Shown: positions 45,252-56,504 of the stretch, piece after piece | How the letters are laid out: each line of letters begins with the position of its first letter | How positions within the stretch are numbered: position 1 is the first letter of the stretch | Notes under the pieces: model-generated | Told to the model about the DNA's origin: nothing | The model's database searches: none | The model's input: only the letters and a program-made list of their open reading frames with translations | Position numbers and translations under genes: made by a program | NCBI GenBank assembly: GCA_037039925.1 | Contig: JAXRKP010001069.1 | Location: 108,353-172,352 of the forward strand | Direction: 5' to 3' | Source of the DNA: Doris montereyensis | Lineage: Eukaryota > Mollusca > Gastropoda > Nudibranchia > Dorididae | Length of the DNA: 64,000 bases

Positions 45252-45475
45252 AGACATATAAGAAAAAAAACACACCAAAACGGGAAAAAGGCAATAAAGA
45301 GCGATAAGCGATAAAAAAGAAGAGCGATAAAGCGATAAAGAGCGATAAAAACGATGAACGCCCCATAGGCTGCGATGAAGTCCGATGGAAGCCAAACAAA
45401 CTGCGATGGAAACTACTATAAAAACGATAAAAAGTGATAAAAAGTGAGAAGATCAAATCGATGAAAGCCTGAAGA
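45252..45475. other. Low-repeat pocket within E
   Basis: Contains about 40 bp of non-decamer sequence (ACATATAAGAAAAAAAACAC, ACCAAAACGGGAAAAAGGC) and a second stretch near 45350-45430 (GAAGTCCGATGGAAGCCAAAC, split by E-like GATGG pieces). E fragments lie between. I recognise no gene, RNA or element end. It may be heavily degraded E. Confidence 0.5.
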
Positions 45476-46382
45476 CCGATAAAGAGCGATATCCTTTATC
45501 GGCGATGAGAACGATAAAGCTTTTAGGCTGCGAAAAAACTTTATCGCAGGCGATCGCATTCACGATAAAGTGTAGGCTATCACGATTTCGCTCTTTTAAG
45601 GAGCAATATTGAGCAATAATCGCTCTTTGTCGCCTTTAAAGTTTAGAAGAGCGATCTTTATCGCAGCTCCTTAGGCAGCTTTAAGCTGCGATAGGCTGCC
45701 AATAGCTGCTTTAGCCAGCGATAAGGAGCGATTAAAAGCTAATAAAGAACGATAAAGAGCGATATCGCTCCGATAAAGAGCGATAAAGAGCGTAAAGAGC
45801 GATAGACTGCGATAAAGAGCGATAGTTCTTTATGTGATAAAGAGCGATATGGCAGCGATGAACAGCGATATAGCGATATCGCGATTAGGCAACGATGAAC
45901 AACGTAGGCGCGATCATAGACTGTGATAGGCTGTGATAGGCTTTGTGATAGGCATTTGATCGGTGTGATAGACTGTGATAGACTGGCGATAGGCTGCTTA
46001 TCGCTCTTTATAGCAGCTGTGATAGACTGTGATAAGCTGTGAGAGCCTAGGTTGTGCAGTTGCGATAACCAACCATAGGCAGCGCGATAAAAACTAGGCA
46101 GCCGATAAAGAGCCCTAGGCAGCCATAAAGAGCCACAGGCAGCGATAAAGAGCCATAGGCAGCGATAGGCAGCCATAGGCAGCCATAGGCAGCGATAGGC
46201 AGCCATATTCAGCCATAGGCAGCCATAGACGATAGGCAGCCATAGGCAGCGATAGGCAGCGATAGCCAGCCATAGGCAGCGATAGGCAGCCATAGGCAGC
46301 GCCATAAAGATAGGCAGTGATAGCTGCCCATAAGCAGCGATAGGCGCTGGGCATCCGATAAAGAGCCTATGGCTGCGATAGG
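45476..46382. repeat. Scrambled E decamers, mostly minus
   Basis: Short pieces of both orientations to about 46060, then CATAGGCAGC/GATAGGCAGC decamers in minus orientation to 46350. The strand switch at about 46380 lacks an intact GCGATATCGC. Confidence 0.86.
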
Positions 46383-48393
46383 CTATGGCTCTTTATCTGC
46401 CTATCCCTCTTTATCGCTGCCTATGACTCTTTATCGCTGCCTATGGCTCTTTATCTCGCTGCCTTTATGCTGCCTATCGCTGTTTATCGCTGCCTATGGC
46501 TCTTTATCGCTCTTTATCGCTCTTTATCGCAGCTGCCTATCGCTCTTTATCGTAGGCTATCGCTCTTTATCGCAGCCTATTGCTTTTTATCGCAGCCTAT
46601 CGCATTTTATCGCTTCTTATCGCTCTTTATCGCAGCCTATCAGCCTATCGCAGTCTTTATCGCAGCCTATCGCTCTTTATTATCGCTCCTATCGCTCTTT
46701 ATCGCTCTTTATCGCTCTTTATCGCTCTTTATCGCTCTTTATCGCTCTTTATCGGTTTTTATCGCTTTTTATCGCTCTTTATCGCCTTTATCGCTCTTTA
46801 TCGCTCTTTATCGCTCTTTATCGCTCAGCTTTATCGCTCTTTATCGCTCTTTATCGCTCTTTATCGCTCTTTATCGCTCTTTATCGCTTTTTCTGCTCTT
46901 CATCGCTTTTTATCGCTCTTTATCGCTCTTTGTCGCTCCTATCGCTCTTTTATCGCAGCCTATCGCTCTTTATCGCAGCCTATCGCTCTTTATCGCTCTT
47001 TATCGCTCTATATCGCTCTTTATCGCCTATCGCAGCCTATCGCAGCCTATCGCTCTTTATCGCTCTTTATCGCTCTTTATCGCTCTTTATCGCTCTTTAT
47101 CACTTTTTATCGCTTTATATCAGCTTTTTATCGCTCTTTATCGCTTTTTATCATAGCATATCGCAGCCTATCGCAGCCTATCGCAGCTTTATCGCTTCTT
47201 TATCGCAGCCTTTAGCCTATCGCTCTTTTATCGCTCTTTATCGCTCTTTATCGATCTATCGCTCTTTATCGCTCTTCTATCGCTCTTTATCGCTCTTTAT
47301 CGCTCTTTATCGCTTTTTATGCTGTTTATCGCTCTTTATCGCTCTTTATCGCTCTTTATCGCTCTTTATCGCTCTTTATCGCTCTTTATGTAGCTTTTAT
47401 CGCTCTTTATCGCATTTTATCGCTCTTTTATCGCTCTTTATCTCTTTTTATCGCAGCCTTTTATCTCTTTATCGCAGCTATTTATCGCTCTTTATCATCG
47501 CAGCCTATCGCTGTTTATCGCTCTTTACTCGCTCTTTATCGAGCCTTTATCGCTTTTCTCCTTTTTATCGCTCTTTATCGCTCTTTATCTTTTCGCTCTT
47601 TATCGCTCTTTATCGCTCTTATTGCTCTTTATCGCTCTTTATCGTTCTTTATCGCTCTTTATCGCTCTTTCGCAGCCTACACTGTTTATCTATCGCTCTT
47701 TATCGCTCTTTATCGCTCTTTATCGCTCTTTATAGCTCTTTATCGCTCTTTATCCTCTTTGCTCCCTTTCGCTCTTTATCGCTCTTTATCCTCTTTATCG
47801 CTCTTTATCTCTCTTTATCGCTCTTTATCGCAGCCTATTGCTCTTTACGTTTTTATCACTTTTTATCGGTCTTTATCGCAGCCTATCGCTCTTTATCGCT
47901 CTTTATCGCTCTTCATCGCTCTTTATCGCTCTTTATCACTTTTTATCATCTTCATCGTAGCCTTTATTATCGCTCTTCATCGCTCTTTATCGCTCTTTAT
48001 CGCAGTATATATCGCTCTTTTATCGCAGCCTACCGCAGCCTATCGCAGCCTATCGCAGCCTATCGCAGCCTATCATAGCCTATCCTCTTTATCGCTGTCT
48101 ATCGCTCTTTGTCGCTTTTTATCGCTCTTTATCACTCTTTATCGTTCATATCGCTCTTTATCGCAACCTATCGCAGCCTATCGCAGCCTATCGCAGCCTA
48201 TCGCAGCCTATCGCAGCCTATCGCACCCTATCGCCGCCTATAGCACTCGATCGCACCCTATCGCACCCTATCGCACCCTATCGCACCCTATCGCAGCCTA
48301 TCGCACCCTATCGCACCTTGACGCAGCCTATCGTTATTTATCGCTCTTTATCGCTTTTTATCGCTCTTTATCACTCTTTATCGCTTTTTATCG
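46383..48393 (+). repeat. Family E array (+), phase broken
   Basis: ATCGCTCTTT and ATCGCAGCCT with frequent one- to five-base losses (ATCGCTCCT, ATCGCTTTT). It ends with the ordered tail ATCGCAGCCT, ATCGCACCCT, then GTTATTTATCGC. Confidence 0.93.
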
Positions 48394-48654
48394 AGTCCTA
48401 GGCAGCGATAAAGAGCCATAGGCAGCGATAAAGAGCCATAGGCAGCGATAAAGAGCCATAGGCAGCAATAAAGAGCCACAGGCAGCGATAAAGAGCCATA
48501 GGCAGCGATAGGCAGCCATAGGCAGCCATAGGCAGCGATAGGCAGCGATAGGCAGCCATATTCAGCGATAGGCAGTCATAAGCAGCGATAGGAAGCCATA
48601 GGCAGCGATAGGCAACCATAAGCAGCGATAGGCAGCCATAGGCAGCGCTAAAGA
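48394..48654 (-). repeat. E inverted arm (-)
   Basis: CATAGGCAGC/GATAAAGAGC decamers forming the left arm of an inverted repeat centred on 48655-48664. Confidence 0.93.
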
Positions 48655-48664
48655 GCGATATCGC
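48655..48664. repeat. Strand-switch palindrome GCGATATCGC
   Basis: Centre of an inverted E pair, followed by TGCCCATCCCTCTTTATCGC. Confidence 0.9.
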
Positions 48665-50594
48665 TGCCCATCCCTCTTTATCGCTGCCTATGGCTCTTTA
48701 TCTCTGCCCATCCCTCTTTATCGCTGCCAATCCCTCTTTATCGCTGCCTATGGCTCTTTATCGATGCCTATCGCCCTTTATCGTTGCCTATGGCTCTTTT
48801 TCGCTGCCTATGGCTCTTTATCGCTGCCTATGGCTGCCTATCGCTGCATATGGCTGCCTATCGCTGCCTATCGCTGCCTATGGCTGCCTATCGCTGCCTA
48901 TGGCAGCCTGTCGCTGCCTATCGCAGCCTATCACAGCCTATCGCAGCCTATCGCAGCCTATCGCAGCCTATCGCTCTTAATTAGCAGCCTATCGCTCTTT
49001 ATCGCAGCCTATCGCTCTTTATCGCAGCCTATCGCTCTTTACGCTCTTTATCGCTCTTTATAGCAGCCTATCGCAGCCTATCGCAGCCTATCGCAGCCTA
49101 TCGCAGCCTATTGCAGATTATCGAAGTCTATCGCAGCCTATCGCTCTTTATCGCTTTTTATCTCTCTTTATCGCTCTTTATCGCTCTTTATCGCTCTTTA
49201 TCGCTCTTTACCGCTCTTTATCGCTTTTCATCGCTTTTTATCGCTCCTTATCGCTCTTTATCACAGCCTATCGCAGGCTATCGAAGCCTTCCGCGGCCTA
49301 TCGAAGCCTACCGCAGCCTATCACAGCCTATCGTTCTTTATCGCTCTTTATCGCTCTTTATCGCTCTTTATCGCTCTTTGTCGCTCTTTATCGCTCTTTA
49401 TCGCTCTTTATCGCTCTTTATAGCTTTTTATCGCTCTTTATCGCTCTATATCGCTCTTTATCGCTCTTTATCGCAGCCTATTGCTCTTTATTGCAGCCTA
49501 TCGCTCTTTATCGCAGCCTATCGCTCTTTATCGCATTTTATCGCAGCCTATCGCAGCCTATTGCAGCCTATCGCTTTTTATCGGACCCTATCGCTCTTTA
49601 TCGCTCTTTATCACTTTTTATCACTTTTTATCGCTCCTTATCGCTCTTTATCACAGCCTATCGCAGCCTATCGCAGCCTACCGCGGCCTATCGGCGCCTA
49701 CCGCAGCCTATTGCAGCCTATCGCAGCATATCGCTCTTTATCGCTCTTTATCGCTCTTTATCGCTCTTTATCGCTCTTCATCGCTCTTTATCGCTTTTTA
49801 TTGCTTTTTATTGCTCTTTATCGCTCTTTATCGCTATTTATCGCTCTTTATCGCTCTTTATCGCTCTTTATCGCAGCCTATCGCTCTTTATCGCTCTTTA
49901 TCGCTCTTTATCGCTCTTTATCGCTCTTTCTCGCTGTTTCTCGCTCTTTATCGCTCTTTATCGCAGCCTATCGCTCTTTATCGTAGCCTATCGCTCTTTA
50001 TCGTAGCCTATCGCTCTTTATTGCTCTTTATCGCTCTTTATCGCAGCCTATCGCAGCCTTTCACTCTATATCGGAGCCTGTCGGTCTTTATCGCTCTTTA
50101 TCGCTCTTTATCGTTCCTTATCGCTCTTTATCAAAGCGTATCGCAGCCTACCGCAGCCTATCGCAGCCTATAGCAGCCTATCGCAGCCTATCACAACTTA
50201 TCGCTCTTTATCGTTCTTTATCGCTCTTTATCGCTCTTTGTCGCTCTTTATTGCTCTTTATCGCTCTTTATCGCTCTTTATCGCTCTTTATCACAGCATA
50301 TCGCAGCCTTTCGCAGCCTTTCGCAACTTATCGCAGTCTATCGCAGCCTATCGCAGCCTATCGCAGCCTATCGCAGCCCATCACAGCCTATCGCAACCTA
50401 TCGCAACCTATCACAACCTATTGCAACCTATCGCAGCCAATCGCAGCCCTATCGCACCCTATCGCACCCTATCGCACCCTATCGCAGCCTATCGCACCCT
50501 ATCGCACCTAGTCACAGGCTATCGTTATTTATCGCTCTTTATCGCTTTTTATTGCTCTTTATCACTCTTTATCGCTCTTTACCGCTCTTTATCG
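48665..50594 (+). repeat. E higher-order block (+)
   Basis: CCCATCCCTC and ATGGCTGCCT decamers, a long ATCGCTCTTT/ATCGCAGCCT body, then the ordered tail ending CTAGTCACAGGCTATCG, GTTATTTATCGC and CTCTTTATCGGAGCC. Mostly in perfect decamer phase. Confidence 0.95.
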
Positions 50595-51120
50595 GAGCCA
50601 TAGGCAGCGCGATAAAGAGCCATAGGCAGCGCGATTAAGAGCCCTAGGCAGCGATAAAGAGCCATAGGCAGCGATAAAGAGCCATAGGCAGCGATAAAGA
50701 GCCATAGGTAGCAATAAAGAGCCACAGGCAGCGCTAAAGAGCTATAGGCAGCGATAGGCAGCCATATGCAGCCATAGGCAGCCATAGGCTGCGATAGGCA
50801 GCGATAGGCAGCCATATTCAGCGATAGGCAGCCATAAGCAGCGATAGGCAGCCATAGGCAGCGATAGGCAGCGATAGGCAGCCATAAGCAGCCATAGGCA
50901 GCCATAGGCAGCGATAAAGAGCCATAGGCAGCGATAGGCAGCCATAGGCAGCCATAGGCAGCCATAGGCAGCGATAGGCAGCCATAGGCAGCGATAGGCA
51001 GCCATAGGCAGCCATAAGCAGCCATATTCAGCGATAGGGAGCCATAGGTAGCGATAGGCAGCCATAGGCAGCGATAGGCAGCCATAAGCAGCGATAGGCA
51101 GTCATAGGCAGCGATAAAGA
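50595..51120 (-). repeat. E inverted arm (-) of higher-order unit 1
   Basis: Begins ATAGGCAGCGCGATAAAGAG, then CCTAGGCAGC. It is nearly all CATAGGCAGC/GATAGGCAGC decamers. It aligns with 54415-54942 at an offset of about 3.82 kb. Confidence 0.95.
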
Positions 51121-51130
51121 GCGATATCGC
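51121..51130. repeat. Strand-switch palindrome GCGATATCGC
   Basis: Minus-to-plus switch of higher-order unit 1. Confidence 0.92.
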
Positions 51131-52126
51131 TGCCCATCCCTCTTTATCGCTGCCCATCCCTCTTCATCGCTGCCTATGGCTCTTTATCTCTGCCCATCCT
51201 TCTTTATCGCTGCCAATCCCTCTTTATCGTTGCATATGGCTCTTTATCGTTGCCTATGGCTCCCCATCGCTGCTTATGGCTGCCTATCGCTGTCTATCGC
51301 TGCCAATGGCTGCCTATCGCTGTCTATGGCAGCCTGTCGCTGCCTATCGCAGCCTATCGCAGCCTATCGCAGCCTATCGCAGCCTATCGCTCTTTATTAG
51401 CAGCCTATCGCTCTTTATCGCAGCCTATCGCTCTTTATCGCAGCCTATCGCTCTTTACGCTCTTTATCGCTCTTTATCGCAGCCTATCGCAGACTATCGC
51501 AGCCTATCGTAGGTTATCGAAGTCTATCGCAGCCTATCGCTCTTGATCGCTTTTTATCGCTCTTTATCGCTCTTTATCGCTCTTTATCGCTCTTCATCGC
51601 TCTTTATCACTCTTCATCGCTCTTTATCGCTCTTTATCGCTCTTTATCTATCGCTTTTTATCGTTCTTTATCGCTTTTTTTCGCTCTTTATCGCTATTTA
51701 TCGCTCTTTATCGCAGACTATCGCTCTTTATCGCAGCCTATCGCTCTTTATCGTTCTTTATCGCTCTTTATCGCTCTTTATCACAGCGTATCGCAGCCTT
51801 TCGCAGCCTTTCGCAACTTATCGCAGTCTATAGCAGCCTATCGCAGCCTATCGCAGCCTATCGCAGCCCATCGCAACCTATCGCAACCTATCGCAACCTA
51901 TCGCAACCTATTGCAACCTATCGCAGCCAATCGCAGCCTATCGCAGCCTATCGCATCCTATCGTCGCCTATCGCACCCGATTGCGCCCTATCGCACCCTA
52001 TCGCACCCTATCGCACCCTATCGCAGCCTATCGCACCGTATCGCACCTAGTCGCAGGCTATCTTTATTTATCGCTCTTTATCGCTTTTTATTGCTCTTTA
52101 TCAGCTCTTTATCGCTCTTTATCGGA
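51131..52126 (+). repeat. E block (+), short arm of higher-order unit 1
   Basis: About 1.0 kb. It aligns with 54953-55936. The tail includes the landmark ATCACAGCGTATCGCAGCC (about 51780) and ends CTCTTTATCGGAGCC. Confidence 0.95.
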
Positions 52127-52680
52127 GCCATAGGCAGCACGATAAAGAGCCATAGGCAGCGCGATTAAGAGCCCTAGGCAGCGATAAAGAGCCATAGGCA
52201 GCGATAAAGAGCCATAGCTAGCAATAAAGAGCCACAGGCAGCGCTAAAGAGCCATAGGCAGCGATAGGCAGCCATAGGCAGCCATAGGCAGCCATAGGCC
52301 GCGATAGGCAGCGATAGGCAGCCATATTCAGCGATAGGCAGCCATAGGCAGCGATAGGCAGCCATAGGCAGCGATAGGCAGTGATAGGCAGCCATAAGCA
52401 GCCATAGGCAGCCATAGGCAGCGATAAAGAGCCATAGGCAGCGATAGGCAGCCATAGGCAGCCATAGGCAGCCATAGGCAGCGATAGGCAGCGATAGGCA
52501 GCCATATTCAGCGATAGGCAGCCATAGGTAGCGATAGGCAGCCATAGGCACAGATAGGCAGCGATAGGCAGCCATAAGCAGCCATATTCAGCGATAGGGA
52601 GCCATAGGTAGCGATAGGCAGCCATAGGCAGCGATAGGCAGCCATAAGCAGCGATAGGCAGTCATAGGCAGCGATAAAAA
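52127..52680 (-). repeat. E inverted arm (-), second half of higher-order unit 1
   Basis: Aligns with 55940-56494 at an offset of 3814 bp. The translated stretches 52174-52575 and 55988-56389 are identical over 133 codons, so divergence is very low. Confidence 0.95.
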
Positions 52681-52690
52681 GCGATATCGC
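52681..52690. repeat. Strand-switch palindrome GCGATATCGC
   Basis: Preceded by AAAA in place of AAAG. The same private variant occurs at 56495. Confidence 0.92.
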
Positions 52691-54414
52691 TGCCCATCCC
52701 TCTTTAACGCTGCCCATCCCTCTTCATCGCTGCCTATGGCTCTTTATCTCTGCCCATCCTTCTTTATCGCTGCCAATCCCTCTTTATCGTTGCATATGGC
52801 TCTTTACCGCTACCTATCGCTCTTTATCGTTGCCTATGGCGCTTTATCACTGCCTATGGCTCTTTGTCGTTGCCTATGGCTGCCTATCGCTGCTTATGGC
52901 TGCCTATCGCTGCCTATCGCTGCCTATGGCAGCCTGTCGCTGCCTATCGCGCCTATCGCCTATCGCAGCCTATCGCTCTTTACGCTCTTTATCGCTCTTT
53001 ATCGCAGCCTATCGCAACCTATCGCAGCCTATCGTAGGTTATCGAAGTCTATCGCAGCCTATCGCTCTGGATCGCTTTTTATCGCTCTTTATCGCTCTTT
53101 ATCGCTCTTTATCACTCTTCATCGCTCTTTATAGCTCTTCATCGCTCTTTATCGCTCTTTATCGCTCTTTATCGCTCTTTATCTATCGCTTTTTATCGCT
53201 CTTTATCGCTTTTTTTCGCTCTTTATCGCTCTTTATCGCTCTTTATCGCAGCCTATCGCTCTTTATCGCAGCTCTTATCGCTCTTTATCGCTCTTTATCG
53301 CTCTTTATCGCAGCCTATCGCTCTTTATCGCTCTTTATCACTTTTTATCGCTTTTTATCGCTCCTTATCGCTCTTTATCACAGCCTATCGCAGCCTATCG
53401 CAGCCTATCGCATCTTATCGCTCTTTATCGCTCTTTATCGCTCTTTATCGCTCTTCATCGCTCTTTGTCGCTCTTTATCGCTCTTTATCGCTATTTATCG
53501 CTCTTTATCGCTCTTTATCGGTCTTTATCGCTCTTTATCGCTCTTTATTGCAGCCTATCGCTCTTTATCGCTCTTTATCGCTCTTTATTGCTCTTTATCG
53601 CTCTTTATCGCTCTTTATTGCTCTTTATCGCAGCCTATCGCAGCCTATCGCAGCCTTTCACTCTTTATCGGAGCCTGTCACTCTTTATCGCTCTTTATCG
53701 CTCTTTATCGTTCCTTATCGCTCTTTATCACAGCGTATCGCAGCCTACCGCAGCCTATCGCAGCCTATCGCAGACTATCGCAGCCTATCGCAGCCTATCG
53801 CAGCCTATCGCTCTTTATTAGCAGCCTATCGCTCTTTATCGCAGCCTTTTCGCTCTTTATCGCAGCCTATCGCTCTTTACCCTCTTTATCGCTCTTTATC
53901 GCTCTTTATCGCAGCCTATCGCAGCCTATCGAAGCCTATCGAAGCCTATCGCAGGTTATCGAAGTCTATCGCAGCCTATCGCTCTTTATCGCTTTTTATC
54001 GCTCTTTATCGCTCTTTATCGCTCTTCATCGCTCTTTATCGCTTTTCATAGCTCTTTATCGCTCTTTATCGCTCTTTATCGCTATCGCTTTTTATCGCTT
54101 TTTTCATTCTTTATCGCTCTTTATCGCTCTTTATCGCTCTTTATCGCAGTCTATTGTTCTTTATGGCAGCCTATCGCTCTTTATCACTCTTTATCGCAGC
54201 CTATCGCAGCCTATCGCTCTTTATCGGAGCCTATCGCTCTTTATCGCTCTTTATCACTTTTTATCGCTTTTTATCGCTTTTTATCGCTCCTTATCGCTCT
54301 TTATCACAGCCTATCGCAGCCTATCGCAGTCTAGCTCTTTATCGCAGCCTATCGCTCTTTATCGCAGCCTATCGCTCTTTTTCGCTCTTTATCGCTCTTT
54401 ATCGCTCTTTATCG
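52691..54414 (+). repeat. E block (+), long arm of higher-order unit 1
   Basis: About 1.7 kb. The first 170 bp are almost identical to 56505-56670, including the rare CTTTACCGCTACCTATCGC. Beyond that the second copy becomes phase-broken. Confidence 0.94.
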
Positions 54415-54942
54415 GAGCCATAGGCAGCGCGATAAAGAGCCATAGGCAGCGCGATTAAGAGCCCTAGGCAGCGATAAAGAGCCATAGGCAGCGATAAAGA
54501 GCCATAGGCAGCGATAAAGAGCCATAGGTAGCAATAAAGAGCCACAGGCAGCGCTAAAGAGCTATAGGCAGCGATAGGCAGCCATATGCAGCTCTATAGG
54601 CAGCCATAGGCTGCGATAGGCAGCGATAGGCAGCCATATTCAGCGATAGGCAGCCATAAGCAGCGATAGGCAGCCATAGGCAGCGATAGGCTGCGATAGG
54701 CAGCCATAAGCAGCCATAGGCAGCCATAGGCAGCGATAAAGAGCCATAGGCAGCGATAGGCAGCCATAGGCAGCCATAGGCAGCCATAGGCAGCGATAGG
54801 CAGCCATAGGCAGCGATAGGCAGCCATAGGCAGCCATAAGCAGCCATATTCAGCGATAGGGAGCCATAGGTAGCGATAGGCAGCCATAGGCAGCGATAGG
54901 CAGCCATAAGCAGCGATAGGCAGTCATAGGCAGCGATAAAGA
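54415..54942 (-). repeat. E inverted arm (-) of higher-order unit 2
   Basis: Copy of 50595-51120 with few differences, such as an insertion GCTCTATAGGCAGCC near 54590. Confidence 0.95.
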
Positions 54943-54952
54943 GCGATATCGC
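54943..54952. repeat. Strand-switch palindrome GCGATATCGC
   Basis: Minus-to-plus switch of higher-order unit 2. Confidence 0.92.
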
Positions 54953-55939
54953 TGCCCATCCCTCTTTATCGCTGCCCATCCCTCTTCATCGCTGCCTATG
55001 GCTCTTTATCGCTGCCTATCGCTCTTTATCGCTGCCTATCGCTCTTTATCGCTGCATATGGCTCTTTATCGCTGCCTATGGCTCCCCATCGCTGCTTATG
55101 GCTGCCTATCGCTGTCTATCGCTGCCTATGGCTGCCTATCGCTGTCTATGGCAGCCTGTCGCTGCCTATCGCAGCCTATCGCAGCCTATCGCAGCCTATC
55201 GCAGCCTATCGCTCTTTATTAGCAGCCTATCGCTCTTTATCGCAGCCTATCGCTCTTTATCGCAGCCTATCGCTCTTTATCGCTCTTTATCGCTCTTTAT
55301 CGCAGCCTATCGCAGCCTATCGCAGCCTATCGTAGTTATCGCAGTCTATCGCAGCCTATCGCTCTTTATCGCTTTTTATCGCTCTTTATCGCTCTTTATC
55401 GCTCTTTATCGCTCTTTATCAGCTCTTTATCGCTCTTTATCGCTCTTTATCGCTCTTTATCGCTATCGCTTTTTATCGCTCTTTATCGCTCTTTATCGCT
55501 CTTTATCGCTCTTTATCGCTCTTTATCGCAGACTATCGCTCTTTATCGCAGCCTATCGCTCTTTATCGCTCTTTATCGCTCTTTATCGCTCTTTATCACA
55601 GCGTATCGCAGCCTTTCGCAGCCTATCGCAACTTATCGCAGTCTATCGCAGCCTATCGCAGCCTATCGCAGCCTATCGCAGCCCATCGCAACCTATCGCA
55701 ACCTATCGCAACCTATCGCAACCTATTGCAACCTATCGCAGCCTATCGCAGCCTATCGCAGCCTATCGCATCCTATCGCCGCCTATCGCACCCTATTGCG
55801 CCCTATCGCACCCTATCGCACCCTATCGCACCCTATCGCAGCCTATCGCACCGTATCGCACCTAGTCGCAGGCTATCGTTATTTATCGCTCTTTATCGCT
55901 TTTTATTGCTCTTTATCTCTCTTTATCGCTCTTTATCGG
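54953..55939 (+). repeat. E block (+), short arm of higher-order unit 2
   Basis: Copy of 51131-52126 that looks more regularised: several rare decamers in unit 1 are consensus here. Confidence 0.94.
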
Positions 55940-56494
55940 AGCCATAGGCAGCACGATAAAGAGCCATTAGCAGCGCGATTAAGAGCCCTAGGCAGCGATA
56001 AAGAGCCATAGGCAGCGATAAAGAGCCATAGCTAGCAATAAAGAGCCACAGGCAGCGCTAAAGAGCCATAGGCAGCGATAGGCAGCCATAGGCAGCCATA
56101 GGCAGCCATAGGCCGCGATAGGCAGCGATAGGCAGCCATATTCAGCGATAGGCAGCCATAGGCAGCGATAGGCAGCCATAGGCAGCGATAGGCAGTGATA
56201 GGCAGCCATAAGCAGCCATAGGCAGCCATAGGCAGCGATAAAGAGCCATAGGCAGCGATAGGCAGCCATAGGCAGCCATAGGCAGCCATAGGCAGCGATA
56301 GGCAGCGATAGGCAGCCATATTCAGCGATAGGCAGCCATAGGTAGCGATAGGCAGCCATAGGCACAGATAGGCAGCGATAGGCAGCCATAAGCAGCCATA
56401 TTCAGCGATAGGGAGCCATAGGTAGCGATAGGCAGCCATAGGCAGTGATAGGCAGCCATAAGCAGCGATAGGCAGTCATAGTCAGCGATAAAAA
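55940..56494 (-). repeat. E inverted arm (-), second half of unit 2
   Basis: Copy of 52127-52680 at an offset of 3814 bp. Confidence 0.95.
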
Positions 56495-56504
56495 GCGATA
56501 TCGC
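56495..56504. repeat. Strand-switch palindrome GCGATATCGC
   Basis: Same private flank as 52681. Confidence 0.92.

Noticed and set aside
48394..56504. Foldback transposon with long inverted repeats
   Set aside because: The inverted arms contain tandem subrepeats, as in foldback elements, but I see no unique central segment, no target-site duplication and no transposase. Inverted satellite blocks explain the data.
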